The notes: generated by a model not told the origin, from the letters alone. Positions 26,727 through 36,783 are shown, numbered from the stretch's first letter. The stretch is DNA of 64,000 nucleotides from Lachnospiraceae bacterium (GCA_017480195.1 JAFVBE010000003.1:1-64000); one strand, 5' to 3'. A program made the numbers and translations.

Positions 26727-28460
26727 ATGAAAAAAATAATTATTATCTTGGCTGTGTTCGCAGCTCTTTTTACAATTACATATTTTGCAACCAGAAGACC
26801 TGTGGTCATGATTGATAAGTCCTCTGATTTTGAAGAATGTGCAACTTCATTCCGAGGAAATATGGTCGAGAGGTTGAATGATGAACTGATTATTACCATC
26901 AATGGTATCAGTATAGAAGAGTTTGATTATGACTGTTATGTGAGTGATGAGATGGAACTGGTTGTTGAGTCAGAACTTCTAAGAAGTCTGCTAAAATGTT
27001 CGGTCTGTGAGTATCCTAATAATAAGGTGCTTATTATGAAGGGGGATAATTCCCTTGAGCTTGTGTGCGGCAGTGATGAGTGTATAGTTAATTCTTCGCT
27101 TACGATTAATATGAAGACTGAGGTTTTTCGAGATGAAAAGACGGAAAAGTTATTTATACCTGTTGACGAAGTTGCAGAATATCTTGATTACGAGGTGGAT
27201 TATTATTTCTATGATAATCATATAGATATGGCACTTATAGGACCGGAGAAGGCTTTGCCGTCCAGATATGATATGAGAGATTACGGCAGGGTGACTCAGG
27301 TCAGGGATCAGGGACGATATGGTACCTGTTGGGCGTTCGCATCCTTAGGCGCGCTTGAAACCACACTTATGCCGAGAGAATATAATCTCTTCTCTACGGA
27401 CAATATGACACTTTCCAACAGCTATAATCTCGATGTTGATAAGGGTGGAGAACATTCCATGAGTATTGCCTATATGGCGGCATGGCAGGGACCGGTATAC
27501 GAGGAGGATGACCCTTACGGTGATGGTGAGACAGACTCAACCTTAGATGCAGTCAAGCATCTTGAGGAGGCTCTAATAATTAATGATAAAAATATAGATG
27601 TACTTAAAAGTGCAATATTCAGATATGGTGCTGTTGAGACCTCTATGTATTGTCAGATGGAGTATGTGGACAGCGTATCGAAGTATTATTCGAGGGAACA
27701 TTCGGCATATTATTATGATGGTGACGAGGGCTCAAATCATGATGTAGTCGTCGTTGGATGGGACGATGATTATCCTAAGGAGTATTTTACTAATGAGCCT
27801 GAGGGTGATGGCGCATTTATCTGTAAGAATAGTTGGGGCGAAGAGTTCGGCGAGAACGGCTTCTTCTATGTATCGTATTATGATACAACAATATGCAATG
27901 TATCGGTCGTATATACAAAGGTTGGCGATGCGGATAATTTCGATAAGATATATCAGTCGGATTTGCTTGGCTGGGTTGGACTTTTAGGCTTCAATAAGGA
28001 GGATGCATATTTCGCAAATGTTTATGAGACGGACAGGGATGAGGAGTTGGCAGCGGTATCTTTCTATGCGACAGACGAAGATACTTCTTTCGAGGTTTAT
28101 CTGGTTCAGAATTTTAAGGATGAGAGTTCACTTACCAATAGGGAGTTTCTTGTATCAGGAAGTATGCAGTATGCCGGTTATTATACGGTTAGGCTGCCTG
28201 AGCCGGTGCGGCTTTCTGACAAGAGTAAATTTGCAGTTGTAGTGAAGATTAAAACCCCAAATGCAATTCATCCTATAGCTATCGAATATGATGTAGATGA
28301 ACGAACTGAGAATTTTGATATAGAGGATGGTGAAGGCTATATTAGTCTCTATGGAGAGGTATGGCACAGTGCTGAAGAAAAACAGAATTGTAATGTGTGT
28401 CTTAAGGCGTTTACGAATATTGTATCAGAGGGTGACGAGGAAGATATTGACAGAGAATAA
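26727..28460 (+). CDS. Secreted papain-family (C1) cysteine protease with amine-oxidase-like N-terminal domain
   Basis: 577 residues. A membrane/signal helix (about 2-18) is followed by a small domain resembling copper-amine-oxidase-N modules (about 50-165; LTINMKTEVFRDEKTEKLFIPVDEVAEYL). The peptidase (about 180-395) begins RYDMRDYGRVTQVRDQG, then GTCWAFA with catalytic Cys, His in GSNHDVVVVGW, and KNSWGEEFGENGFF with catalytic Asn. The rest is a beta-rich lectin-like domain. This layout is typical of Lachnospiraceae and Clostridium envelope proteases. Starts 21 bp after the methyltransferase. Confidence 0.9.
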   Translation: MKKIIIILAVFAALFTITYFATRRPVVMIDKSSDFEECATSFRGNMVERLNDELIITINGISIEEFDYDCYVSDEMELVVESELLRSLLKCSVCEYPNNKVLIMKGDNSLELVCGSDECIVNSSLTINMKTEVFRDEKTEKLFIPVDEVAEYLDYEVDYYFYDNHIDMALIGPEKALPSRYDMRDYGRVTQVRDQGRYGTCWAFASLGALETTLMPREYNLFSTDNMTLSNSYNLDVDKGGEHSMSIAYMAAWQGPVYEEDDPYGDGETDSTLDAVKHLEEALIINDKNIDVLKSAIFRYGAVETSMYCQMEYVDSVSKYYSREHSAYYYDGDEGSNHDVVVVGWDDDYPKEYFTNEPEGDGAFICKNSWGEEFGENGFFYVSYYDTTICNVSVVYTKVGDADNFDKIYQSDLLGWVGLLGFNKEDAYFANVYETDRDEELAAVSFYATDEDTSFEVYLVQNFKDESSLTNREFLVSGSMQYAGYYTVRLPEPVRLSDKSKFAVVVKIKTPNAIHPIAIEYDVDERTENFDIEDGEGYISLYGEVWHSAEEKQNCNVCLKAFTNIVSEGDEEDIDRE

Positions 28461-28542
28461 TGTCGGGATAAAACCGGATAGATGATGATTGATTTATATA
28501 TTTTTATGGATACAGATAGAAATAGGGAAAGGATAAAAGGTT

Positions 28543-29133
28543 ATGAAGAAGATTATATTTGCTACAGGTAATGAGGATAAGATGAAGGAGATACGCATGA
28601 TACTTGCTGATGCAGGCTATGAGATTGTCTCTATGAAGGAGGCAGGTATTGATATAGACATAGTCGAGGATGGCAAGACCTTCGAGGAAAATGCGATTAT
28701 TAAGGCAACTGCAATATCTAAGGAGAAGGCAGCGGAGGGATGTATTGTGCTTGCGGATGACAGTGGACTTGAGATTGACTATCTTGACAAAGCGCCGGGG
28801 ATATACTCCGCACGATATGAAGGAGTTGACACACCATATTCGGTCAAGAATAAGATTATCTTAGACAGACTTGCCGGTGTGCCTGATGAACAACGAAGTG
28901 CACGCTTCGTATGTGCCATAGCAGTAGCCTATCCTGATGGCAGGGTTGATACAAGACGCGGAACAATAGAAGGCCGTATCGCATATGAGCCGGCGGGTGA
29001 AAATGGTTTTGGTTATGATCCTATATTCTATGTGCCGGAGCTTGGCAAAACTACTGCAGAGCTTTCACCTGAGGAGAAGAATAATCTAAGTCACAGGGGT
29101 AATGCGCTTCGTGCTGTGAAAGAGATTATTTAA
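28543..29133 (+). CDS. rdgB: XTP/dITP diphosphatase (RdgB/HAM1)
   Basis: 196 residues, full length. It has the start IIFATGNEDKMKEI, the LADDSGLEIDYLDKAPGIYSARY motif with the metal-binding Asp, and the ending FGYDPIFYVPELGKTTAEL...SHRGNAL. It cleans dITP/XTP from the nucleotide pool. It is followed by the phosphodiesterase gene, a common pair in Clostridia. Confidence 0.97.
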   Translation: MKKIIFATGNEDKMKEIRMILADAGYEIVSMKEAGIDIDIVEDGKTFEENAIIKATAISKEKAAEGCIVLADDSGLEIDYLDKAPGIYSARYEGVDTPYSVKNKIILDRLAGVPDEQRSARFVCAIAVAYPDGRVDTRRGTIEGRIAYEPAGENGFGYDPIFYVPELGKTTAELSPEEKNNLSHRGNALRAVKEII

Positions 29134-29200
29134 TTTTTATGGTTTTGATATGATTAAATGTCGTTATGTTGGATGTTTTTAATATAGGGGTTGCGAGTAA

Positions 29201-29683
29201 ATGAGAATTTTGGTAGTAAGTGATTCACATGGCAATAATGAAAATGTTAAAAAGGCGATAGAAAAAGCCGGAAAGATAGATTATCTGATTCATCTGGGGG
29301 ATGTAGGTGCTAACTATCGTGAGATAGAGACTATGGCAAGGGTGCCGTCTTATTTTGTATCCGGGAACACAGATTATATTCCGGAATTAAAGGACAGGCT
29401 TATCCTTATGTTCGGGGAGCATAGGATATATGCTGTTCATGGACACAGGGAAGGCGTTAGTATGGGACTATCCATCTTAAGATATAATGCCCTGCAAAAT
29501 GAATGTGATATAGCATTATACGGACATACCCATGTTCCCTATCTTGATGAGAATCCTGATGATGTAACTATCTTAAATCCCGGCAGTGTATCTCTTCCGA
29601 GACAGGATGACCATAGGAAGACCTACGCTATTATTGAGATTGATGATTTTGAAGAAGTTAGTTATGAAATTTGTGAATTGTAG
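29201..29683 (+). CDS. YfcE/MJ0936-type metallophosphodiesterase
   Basis: 160 residues of the calcineurin-like fold. Metal ligands: DSHGN (10-14), HLGDVG, GNTD, VHGHR and YGHTH. Known relatives hydrolyse artificial phosphodiesters; the natural substrate is unclear. The position right after rdgB is conserved and suggests nucleotide clean-up. Confidence 0.93.
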   Translation: MRILVVSDSHGNNENVKKAIEKAGKIDYLIHLGDVGANYREIETMARVPSYFVSGNTDYIPELKDRLILMFGEHRIYAVHGHREGVSMGLSILRYNALQNECDIALYGHTHVPYLDENPDDVTILNPGSVSLPRQDDHRKTYAIIEIDDFEEVSYEICEL

Positions 29684-29701
29684 TATACGAGGATATTTCA
29701 T

Positions 29702-31120
29702 ATGAAAAAGGGTGACATATACGAGGGTAAAATAACAGACTTTGATTTCCCGAATAAGGGAAGTCTTATTATAGAGGATAGGAAAGTCACTGTGAAGGAT
29801 ACGCTTCCTGGACAGAAGGTAAGATTCTCAATATCCAAGAAAAAATCGGGTATGGCTGAGGGGAGGCTTTTATCGGTCCTTGAGAAATCGGAGCTTGAGG
29901 ATGGTGTACCATTTTGTCAATATTTCGGTGTATGCGGGGGCTGTGCATATCAGAACTTGTCCTATGACACTCAGCTTAGGTTCAAAGAACAGATGGTTAA
30001 AAAGCTTATAGATAAGGCACTTCCTGATTATGAATACGAGTGGGATGGGATTATAGCTTCGCCGATAGACAGAGCTTATCGCAATAAGATGGAGTTTACC
30101 TTCGGAGATGAATATAAGGATGGTCCCCTTGCACTTGGACTTCATAAGAAGGGGAGCTTCCACGATATAGTGAGTGTATGCAGAGAAAATGGGTGTGCAA
30201 TAATCAATTCCGACTGGAGAAAAATCGTGCAATATACCCTCTCATTTTTTGCAGAAAAGGGGGTATCTTATTACCACAGAATGAAGCATGAGGGCATACT
30301 CAGAAACCTTGTTGTAAGACAGTCTGCGTCAACAGGAGAATTCCTTATCAATCTTGTCACATCTACTCAGTGGAGTGAGTATGGATTTAACAGGGAAGGC
30401 ATACTTAATGAATATAAGGAAGGATTGTTAGCTCTCGAAAGAACAGGAGAATTTAGCGAAGGCGGAATCATAGCCGGAATTCTTTATACGGAAAATGACA
30501 CCTTAGGCGATGTAGTTCAAAGTGACAGAACTGTATGCCTATATGGACAGGATTATATCACAGAAGAATTACTCGGACTTAAATTCAAGATTTCGCCGTT
30601 CTCATTTTTTCAGACTAATACTAAAGGCTGTGAGGTGCTTTACAAGAAGGCCCGAGAATACATAAATGAAGGTTGTGAGCCTTTAGGAAAGACAGTATTT
30701 GACTTGTACAGTGGCACCGGAACCATAGCACAGATGATGGCGCCGGCTTCAAAGAAGGTTATAGGTATTGAAATAGTAGAGGAGGCTGTAGAAGCGGCGA
30801 AGGAAAATGCGAAGCTTAACGGACTTACCAACTGTGAGTTTATAGCAGGGGATGTTCTTAAGGCTATAGATATAGTAGAGGATAAGCCCGATCTTATCAT
30901 AGTTGACCCACCGAGAGACGGTATCAATCCAAAAGCACTTGATAAGATACTTGGCTTTGGTGTCGGACAGATAGTTTATATAAGCTGTAAGCCGACATCG
31001 CTTGCAAGGGATTTGCAGATAATTAAGGAGAGAGGATACAGACTTATGAAAGCCTGCTGTGTGGATCAGTTCCCACAGACGAGGAACATTGAGACAATCG
31101 CATTGATATCACGCATTTAA
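29702..31120 (+). CDS. rlmD: 23S rRNA (uracil-C5)-methyltransferase, RlmD type
   Basis: 472 residues. A TRAM domain (1-60) is followed by the 4Fe-4S ligands Cys72, Cys78, Cys81 and one from CRENGC. The catalytic domain has DLYSGTGTIAQMM (SAM), DPPRDGI and the nucleophile loop YISCKPTSLARD. By family it makes 5-methyluracil in 23S rRNA. Whether it acts at position 1939, 747 or both cannot be told; Gram-positive RlmCD can do both. Confidence 0.93.
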   Translation: MKKGDIYEGKITDFDFPNKGSLIIEDRKVTVKDTLPGQKVRFSISKKKSGMAEGRLLSVLEKSELEDGVPFCQYFGVCGGCAYQNLSYDTQLRFKEQMVKKLIDKALPDYEYEWDGIIASPIDRAYRNKMEFTFGDEYKDGPLALGLHKKGSFHDIVSVCRENGCAIINSDWRKIVQYTLSFFAEKGVSYYHRMKHEGILRNLVVRQSASTGEFLINLVTSTQWSEYGFNREGILNEYKEGLLALERTGEFSEGGIIAGILYTENDTLGDVVQSDRTVCLYGQDYITEELLGLKFKISPFSFFQTNTKGCEVLYKKAREYINEGCEPLGKTVFDLYSGTGTIAQMMAPASKKVIGIEIVEEAVEAAKENAKLNGLTNCEFIAGDVLKAIDIVEDKPDLIIVDPPRDGINPKALDKILGFGVGQIVYISCKPTSLARDLQIIKERGYRLMKACCVDQFPQTRNIETIALISRI

Positions 31121-31140
31121 GTGATACGAAAGGAGAACCT

Positions 31141-32337
31141 ATGCAGTACAGGAAAGACAAATATGGGAGAGAGCTTTCAGTGCTTGGCTTTGGGTGTATG
31201 AGGTTTACGAAAAAAGGCGGCAATATCGATATTGACAAGGCTGAGAAGGAAATTATGGCTGCTTATGAAGCAGGTGTCAATTATTATGATACTGCCTATG
31301 TCTACTCAGGAAGTGAGGTCGCAATCGGAGAGATATTTGAGCGAAACCATATCCGTGAGAAGATTAATATAGCAACGAAGCTTCCACAATATATGATTGG
31401 AAGCAGAGCTGCTGTGGATAAGTATTTTAATGAAGAGTTATCAAGGCTCAGGACGGATTACATAGACTATTATCTGATGCATCACCTGACAGATGTTGCT
31501 ATGTGGGAGAAGCTTAAGGCTGTCGGTATACTGGATTGGATAGAAGAAAAAAAGAGTGCCGGTACAATCCGTAATATCGGTTTTTCATATCATGGCAACA
31601 GTGATAATTTTCTTAAGATATTAAATGATTATGATTGGGATTTTTGTCAGATACAGTATAACTATCTGGATGAGGATACACAGGCAGGAGTGGAAGGTCT
31701 CAAGGCGGCAGCAGATAAAGGGATACCTGTAGTTATTATGGAACCGCTTCGCGGAGGAAAGCTTGTCAATATGCTGCCTGATGGTGCGAAAAAGGCGATA
31801 AAGGACAGTCCGCGCGGATGGACACCTGCAGAGTGGGCTTTCAGATGGTTATATAATCAGGAAGAAGTTACTGTAGTGCTTTCGGGTATGAATTCTATCG
31901 AGATGGTAGAGGAGAATTGTAAAACTGCTTCCGAGGCTTATGCGGGACATCTTACGGAAGAGGATTTTGCTACACTCGAGGTTGTGAAGCAGAATATCAG
32001 AGAGAACGAGAAGGTAGGCTGTACCGGATGCAGATATTGTATGCCTTGTCCTAAGGGCGTAGATATACCCGGCATATTCAGATGCTATAATGCGATGTAT
32101 ACCGAGACTAAGAGAGAGGGAAGATTCGAATTTGCTCAGACGGTTGGCCTTACGAAGGAGCCTGCCTTTGCCTCCCAGTGTATAGAATGTGGAAAATGTG
32201 AGAAGCATTGTCCGCAGAATATTCCTATCAGGGAGAAGCTAAAAGAAGCTGACAAGGCACTTCGACCGCTTTCATATAAGGTTGGGATAAATGTTGTGAG
32301 AAGGTTTATGTTCAGGAAAGCTAAGAAAAATAATTAG
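31141..32337 (+). CDS. Aldo/keto reductase with C-terminal Fe-S domain
   Basis: 398 residues. An aldo/keto-reductase TIM barrel (1-270) has the catalytic Tyr in VNYYDTAYVYSGSE. The C-terminal part has ferredoxin-type cysteines: CTGCRYCMPCPKGVDIP and CIECGKCEKHCPQNIPI, enough for two 4Fe-4S clusters. This fusion is frequent in anaerobes and links NAD(P)H reduction to electron transfer. GGAGAA lies just before the ATG. Confidence 0.95.
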   Translation: MQYRKDKYGRELSVLGFGCMRFTKKGGNIDIDKAEKEIMAAYEAGVNYYDTAYVYSGSEVAIGEIFERNHIREKINIATKLPQYMIGSRAAVDKYFNEELSRLRTDYIDYYLMHHLTDVAMWEKLKAVGILDWIEEKKSAGTIRNIGFSYHGNSDNFLKILNDYDWDFCQIQYNYLDEDTQAGVEGLKAAADKGIPVVIMEPLRGGKLVNMLPDGAKKAIKDSPRGWTPAEWAFRWLYNQEEVTVVLSGMNSIEMVEENCKTASEAYAGHLTEEDFATLEVVKQNIRENEKVGCTGCRYCMPCPKGVDIPGIFRCYNAMYTETKREGRFEFAQTVGLTKEPAFASQCIECGKCEKHCPQNIPIREKLKEADKALRPLSYKVGINVVRRFMFRKAKKNN

Positions 32338-32372
32338 TGTGTTAAGGATTTTAGGTTAATAAGGAGATTTAT

Positions 32373-34202
32373 ATGCCACCGGGTGGAAGATTGGGAGGTC
32401 ATGGAGCGCATTTCATGACAGAGGAGGAGAAGGCTGCACAGCCTAAGATAACTTGGCAGCTCCTAAGGAGAGTATTTTCATATTTAAGACCGTATTGGAA
32501 GCAGTTTATACTGGTTCTGCTTTGTATTGCCGTTTCGTCGATATTTAATCTTATGCCATCTATTCTTACCGGTAAGATAATAGATGATGGTCTGATAGGA
32601 AGAAATATGAAGCTGCTTGTGGTGTTCATAGTGGCATCATTTGCAGTGACACTTGCTGCCAGTCTTATAGGCGTGTTGGAAAGCTATATCAATACATGGA
32701 TAGCACAGCATATAACCTTCGATATGAGAAATCATATGTTCCGTCATCTTCAGAGGATGTCGCAGAGATTTTTCACAACCAACAATCAGGGAGATATCAT
32801 TACCCGTATGACGAGTGACATCGACGGTGTAGAGACAGTAATAACCAATACATTTAAGAGCATTTTGTCTAATTCGATTACACTTATCTTTGCACTCATT
32901 GCTATGTTTCAGAAGAATTGGATACTGGCACTTCTTGGAATCGCTGTTATTCCGTTGTTCGTGCTGCCTACTCGTAAGGCAGGTAAAACCAGATGGACAC
33001 TTACCCGTGAGGCGCAGGAATGTAACGACGAGGTAAATGGTATCTTAAATGAAACTCTGTCAGTAAGCGGTCAACTGTTGGTTAAGCTGTTCGGGAAAGA
33101 AAATCAGGAATATGAGCGATATGAAAATGTGAATAATAAGATGATACGCCTCAATATCAAGGAGAAGATGGCAGGCAGATGGTTTTTCATGATACTTAAT
33201 ACTGTGACGAATATAGGACCTATGCTGCTTTATCTGGTAGGTGGAATTCTTATGATAAAATATGACAGCTCGGTTACGGTCGGTGATATAACTGTACTTG
33301 TTGCTCTTCTTGGCAAGACCTATATGCCGGTGAACAGCCTGCTTAATATTCAAGTTGACTGGATGCGTTCGATGGCACTTTTCAGCCGTGTATTTGAATA
33401 TTTTGATATGCCTGTTGAGATTGAGAATCCCGATAATCCGAAGACTCCTGACAAGATTACAGGCAGGGTTGAGTTTGCCCATGTTGATTTTTCTTATGAT
33501 GAGGAAAGGCAGATATTGAAGGATGTTAATTTCTTGTTGGAGAGTGGGAAAAGTATGGCGATAGTAGGTCCGTCAGGCTCCGGCAAAAGTACGATTATTA
33601 ATCTTATTCCGAGATTGTATGATGTAAAGGGCGGTAAGGTAAGCTTTGATGGGATAGATGTGCGTGAGATGGATTTGGAGCTTCTTAGGAAAAATGTCGG
33701 TGTTGTATCTCAGGAGACTTATCTTTTTAATGGAACGATAAGAGATAATCTTCAATATGCTAATCCCGATGCGACCGAGGGCGATATGATAGAGGCGTGC
33801 AAGAAGGCCAATATATATGATTTTATATCAGCACAGGAAAAAGGCCTTGATACTATGGTCGGCAATCGGGGACTCAAATTATCAGGTGGAGAGAAGCAGA
33901 GAATATCCATAGCGAGAGTTCTGCTAAAAAATCCTGCTTTGCTTATATTCGATGAAGCGACCTCGGCACTTGATTCGATATCAGAAAGTAAGATACAGGA
34001 GGCTATAGACCCGATTATAAAGGAGAGGACGAGTATTCTGATTGCACACAGACTGTCTACAATTCTTGCGGCGGATGAAATATATGTACTAAAAGACGGA
34101 CAGATCGTTGAGCATGGTCAGCATAAGGAGCTGGTTGCAAGCGGAGGTGTGTATACGGAATTATATGAGACTCAGTTTAAGAAGGTTGATACTAAGGATT
34201 GA
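32373..34202 (+). CDS. ABC exporter half-transporter (membrane and ATPase domains fused)
   Basis: 609 residues: six membrane helices (about 30-340), then an ATPase with Walker A GPSGSGKST, the Q-loop SQETY, signature LSGGEKQR, Walker B LLIFDEATSALD and the switch His in IAHRLST. It belongs to the MsbA/lipid-drug exporter class. It has no protease domain. No partner half-transporter lies next door, so it probably forms a homodimer. Gly/Pro-rich residues at the N-terminus (MPPGGRLGGHG) are typical of one subfamily. Confidence 0.93.
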   Translation: MPPGGRLGGHGAHFMTEEEKAAQPKITWQLLRRVFSYLRPYWKQFILVLLCIAVSSIFNLMPSILTGKIIDDGLIGRNMKLLVVFIVASFAVTLAASLIGVLESYINTWIAQHITFDMRNHMFRHLQRMSQRFFTTNNQGDIITRMTSDIDGVETVITNTFKSILSNSITLIFALIAMFQKNWILALLGIAVIPLFVLPTRKAGKTRWTLTREAQECNDEVNGILNETLSVSGQLLVKLFGKENQEYERYENVNNKMIRLNIKEKMAGRWFFMILNTVTNIGPMLLYLVGGILMIKYDSSVTVGDITVLVALLGKTYMPVNSLLNIQVDWMRSMALFSRVFEYFDMPVEIENPDNPKTPDKITGRVEFAHVDFSYDEERQILKDVNFLLESGKSMAIVGPSGSGKSTIINLIPRLYDVKGGKVSFDGIDVREMDLELLRKNVGVVSQETYLFNGTIRDNLQYANPDATEGDMIEACKKANIYDFISAQEKGLDTMVGNRGLKLSGGEKQRISIARVLLKNPALLIFDEATSALDSISESKIQEAIDPIIKERTSILIAHRLSTILAADEIYVLKDGQIVEHGQHKELVASGGVYTELYETQFKKVDTKD

Positions 34203-34305
34203 CGAATTGAAAAATTGTGATAAAATATATTATACTTTAATGGTTTAAAGCGAGAGATTGCTTGGCTGTAAAATATCGGTATGTATTTATGAAAGGATAT
34301 TTAAG

Positions 34306-35289
34306 ATGAAAGAGAAAAAATTATCGGAATTTATGGGTGTAAGAGAGAGTATTCGCGTACTTGATGCTACACTTAGAGATGGTGGACTTGTCAATAATTT
34401 TTATTTTACGGATGATTTTGTGAAAGTACTTTATCAGACGAATATAAAAGCCGGTGTGGATTATATGGAGCTTGGTTATAAAGCATCTAAGGAGATGTTT
34501 GATGTAAATGAATTCGGTGTATGGAAATTCTGTGATGATGATGATATCTTGCGTGTAATCGGAGAGAATAGCGAAAAGAAGATTAAGCTTGCGGTAATGG
34601 CGGATGTAGGGCGATGTGATTACAAAACTGACATACAGGACAGGACGAACAGTCCTGTAGACCTCGTCCGTGTGGCTACATATGTTCATCAGATGCCGGG
34701 CGCTATTGATATGATTGAGGATGCGAAGGACAAGGGCTACGAGGTAAGCTGTAATATTATGGCTGTATCTACGGCACAGGAGTCAGATGTCAAGGTTGCA
34801 CTTGAGATGCTTGGCAAATCTTCTGTAGATGTAATCTATATAGTAGACAGCTTCGGTTCACTTTATCCTGAGCAGATAGCCCGTATTGCAGATTTGTATC
34901 TTGAATATGGCGAGAAGTATAACAAGAAGATAGGTATGCACGCACATAACAACCAGCAGCTTGCATTTGCAAATACCCTTGAAGCATGCGGAGATGGCGT
35001 GGATTTCCTTGATGGTACTTATAATGGAATGGGTCGTGGAGCAGGTAACTGCTCTATAGAGAATCTTATAGGATGTCTTAAGAATCCGAAGTATTCCATC
35101 TATCCTGTTATAAAGTTCATTGAAAAATATATGATACCACTTCGTGAGTCAGGTGTAGTATGGGGATATGATATGCAATATCTTTTGACGGGAATACTTA
35201 ATCAGCATCCGCGTACTGCCATAGCATATACTAAGGATAAGCGTAAAGACCTTGTGCAGTATTATAATGAATTAACCCAGCAGGAGTAA
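34306..35289 (+). CDS. HMGL-type aldolase-domain protein
   Basis: 327 residues from ATG 34306 (AAAGGA ten bases upstream; an upstream TTG lacks a ribosome site). The TIM-barrel HMG-CoA-lyase-like domain starts with LDATLRDGGLVNNFYF, where Asp and Arg are the catalytic/metal residues. The HAHNN motif supplies the metal His pair. Relatives cleave 4-hydroxy-2-oxovalerate or condense acetyl-CoA with 2-oxo acids. No acetaldehyde dehydrogenase lies next door, so the substrate is open. Confidence 0.88.
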   Translation: MKEKKLSEFMGVRESIRVLDATLRDGGLVNNFYFTDDFVKVLYQTNIKAGVDYMELGYKASKEMFDVNEFGVWKFCDDDDILRVIGENSEKKIKLAVMADVGRCDYKTDIQDRTNSPVDLVRVATYVHQMPGAIDMIEDAKDKGYEVSCNIMAVSTAQESDVKVALEMLGKSSVDVIYIVDSFGSLYPEQIARIADLYLEYGEKYNKKIGMHAHNNQQLAFANTLEACGDGVDFLDGTYNGMGRGAGNCSIENLIGCLKNPKYSIYPVIKFIEKYMIPLRESGVVWGYDMQYLLTGILNQHPRTAIAYTKDKRKDLVQYYNELTQQE

Positions 35290-35365
35290 TTGTAGTTTTG
35301 ACAAGCTGTATTTACAGTTGGAGAAATGTATATTTGGTTTATATCTGTAGCGGGGCGGTGATAAG

Positions 35366-35584
35366 ATGAAGAGTCTGTTAATTAAGGATACCACTAAGGA
35401 AGAGCGAATGAAAATCGTTCAGGAGGGCTTAAACGGCTGCGGCGGAGCCTGTGATTTCTGCAATGGCTGTGACAATTTAGGTGGTGGAAGTGTGGATGCA
35501 TTTTATGAGCCATATATAAATGGCGAAGTGGAGCTTAAGGATTTGAATATGAACTATCGAAGTAATACGGGGATGGTTCATTAG
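35366..35584 (+). CDS. 72-residue Cys-cluster mini-protein
   Basis: Complete small gene with GGGGCGGTGAT just upstream of ATG 35366. It contains a CxxxCxxCxxC cluster (CGGACDFCNGC) after a helix starting TTKEERMKIVQEGL, and ends DLNMNYRS. The next gene has the same plan, so they are paralogues. Four close cysteines suggest a metal or Fe-S site (inference). Family not recognised. Confidence 0.8.
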   Translation: MKSLLIKDTTKEERMKIVQEGLNGCGGACDFCNGCDNLGGGSVDAFYEPYINGEVELKDLNMNYRSNTGMVH

Positions 35585-35606
35585 TCAATGCAAAGGGAGT
35601 GTTAGT

Positions 35607-35801
35607 ATGAGACCACCGGAGATAGAGAATTCAACGCCGGAGGAGCGTGCACGCTGTATCAATGAAATGTATCCATGTATAGCTGATTGCGATATGTGTG
35701 GGATATGTCAGGTATTCAGGGGCAAGGACCCTGAGCTTGCCTATGCGGATTATATCAAGGGTAAGAGAAGCTTTATGGAAGTTTCTATGGATTACAGGTA
35801 G
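35607..35801 (+). CDS. 64-residue Cys-cluster mini-protein, paralogue of the preceding gene
   Basis: Starts 23 bp after the preceding stop, with GGGAG before ATG 35607. Same order of elements: a helix STPEERARCINEMY, the CxxxCxxCxxC cluster CIADCDMCGIC, an Ala-Tyr-x-x-Tyr-Ile-x-Gly-(Lys/Glu) stretch and an ending V-S-M-D-Y-R. It adds one extra Cys in the helix. The pair probably arose by tandem duplication. Confidence 0.8.
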   Translation: MRPPEIENSTPEERARCINEMYPCIADCDMCGICQVFRGKDPELAYADYIKGKRSFMEVSMDYR

Positions 35802-35961
35802 GTTTTGGAATTTTAAATTGAAAGATTTAGTTATATACTGTAAAATGTATCTTGTTATAACTATGAAAGGCATAATTGCGTTAATGTAGTCGGTACATTG
35901 ACGGGAAATTACATTGTGCCTTTAAGTAAGATGATATAAAATTCGGTATGAGGTGACAAAA

Positions 35962-36651
35962 ATGTATTATGGAATGGACTTTACTTATATTTTGGTAATT
36001 ATCGGAGCGGTCATAAGTATGATTGCTTCATGGAATGTCAATGCAAGATTTAAAAAGTACAGTACAGTCAGAAACAGTCGTGGACTTACTTCCCAGCAGG
36101 CAGCCGAGACAATCCTTCATGGTGCAGGCATATATGATGTAAGGATTGAAAGGATAAGCGGTAATCTGACGGATCATTATTCGCCAAGCGAGAAAGTTTT
36201 AAGACTGTCTGACAGCGTATATAATCAGACCTCAGTTGCAGCGATAGGTGTTGCGGCACATGAGTGTGGACATGCCATACAGCATCAGGTTGGATACGGA
36301 CCGCTTAAACTAAGGTCATTATCCGTGCCGATTGCAAATATCGGTTCTAAGCTTTCATGGCCTATTATAATAGCAGGTCTTATAATGGGTTCGACAGGAC
36401 TTGCACAGGTTGGAGTATGGCTTTTTGTGGCAGTAGTATTCTTCCAGCTTATTACACTTCCTGTAGAGATTGATGCTTCACACAGGGCTATCAAGATACT
36501 TGACAAGAGCAATATGCTGGCAGGGGAAGAACTTGCAGGCTCCAAAAAAGTTTTGATGGCTGCGGCACTAACCTATGTGGCAGCACTTTTCTCAACGATA
36601 TTGCAGCTTTTAAGACTTATAATGATTGTCAATAGCAGCAGAAGGGATTAG
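35962..36651 (+). CDS. YugP-like zinc metallopeptidase, membrane bound
   Basis: 229 residues from ATG 35962; GAGGTG overlaps the alternative GTG 35953 and serves ATG 35962 as ribosome site. It has a membrane helix at the N-terminus and two or three more in the C-terminal half. The zinc motif HECGHAIQH is near residue 100. This is the neutral zinc metallopeptidase family 2 of Firmicutes; its substrate is unknown. A terminator follows directly. Confidence 0.93.
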   Translation: MYYGMDFTYILVIIGAVISMIASWNVNARFKKYSTVRNSRGLTSQQAAETILHGAGIYDVRIERISGNLTDHYSPSEKVLRLSDSVYNQTSVAAIGVAAHECGHAIQHQVGYGPLKLRSLSVPIANIGSKLSWPIIIAGLIMGSTGLAQVGVWLFVAVVFFQLITLPVEIDASHRAIKILDKSNMLAGEELAGSKKVLMAAALTYVAALFSTILQLLRLIMIVNSSRRD

Positions 36652-36657
36652 AGCAAT

Positions 36658-36694
36658 AAAAATGCTCCGTATGAAAATGCGGAGCTTTTTTTTA
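36658..36694 (+). terminator. Rho-independent terminator after the zinc peptidase
   Basis: GCTCCG and CGGAGC pair around a 10-nt loop, followed by nine T. Confidence 0.9.
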
Positions 36695-36754
36695 ATTCCG
36701 ACTTAAAATGAGAATAAAATAAATTTTTAAACAATAATGAATGTCAGAATGGTA

Positions 36755-36783
36755 TTGACAAAACAAGTATAATATAATAATAT
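36755..36783 (+). promoter_or_regulatory. Candidate promoter for the HTH/RhuM pair
   Basis: TTGACA (36755-36760), 17-bp spacer, TAATAT (36778-36783). A second TTGACA at 36786-36791 has no good -10 at standard spacing. Confidence 0.5.
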
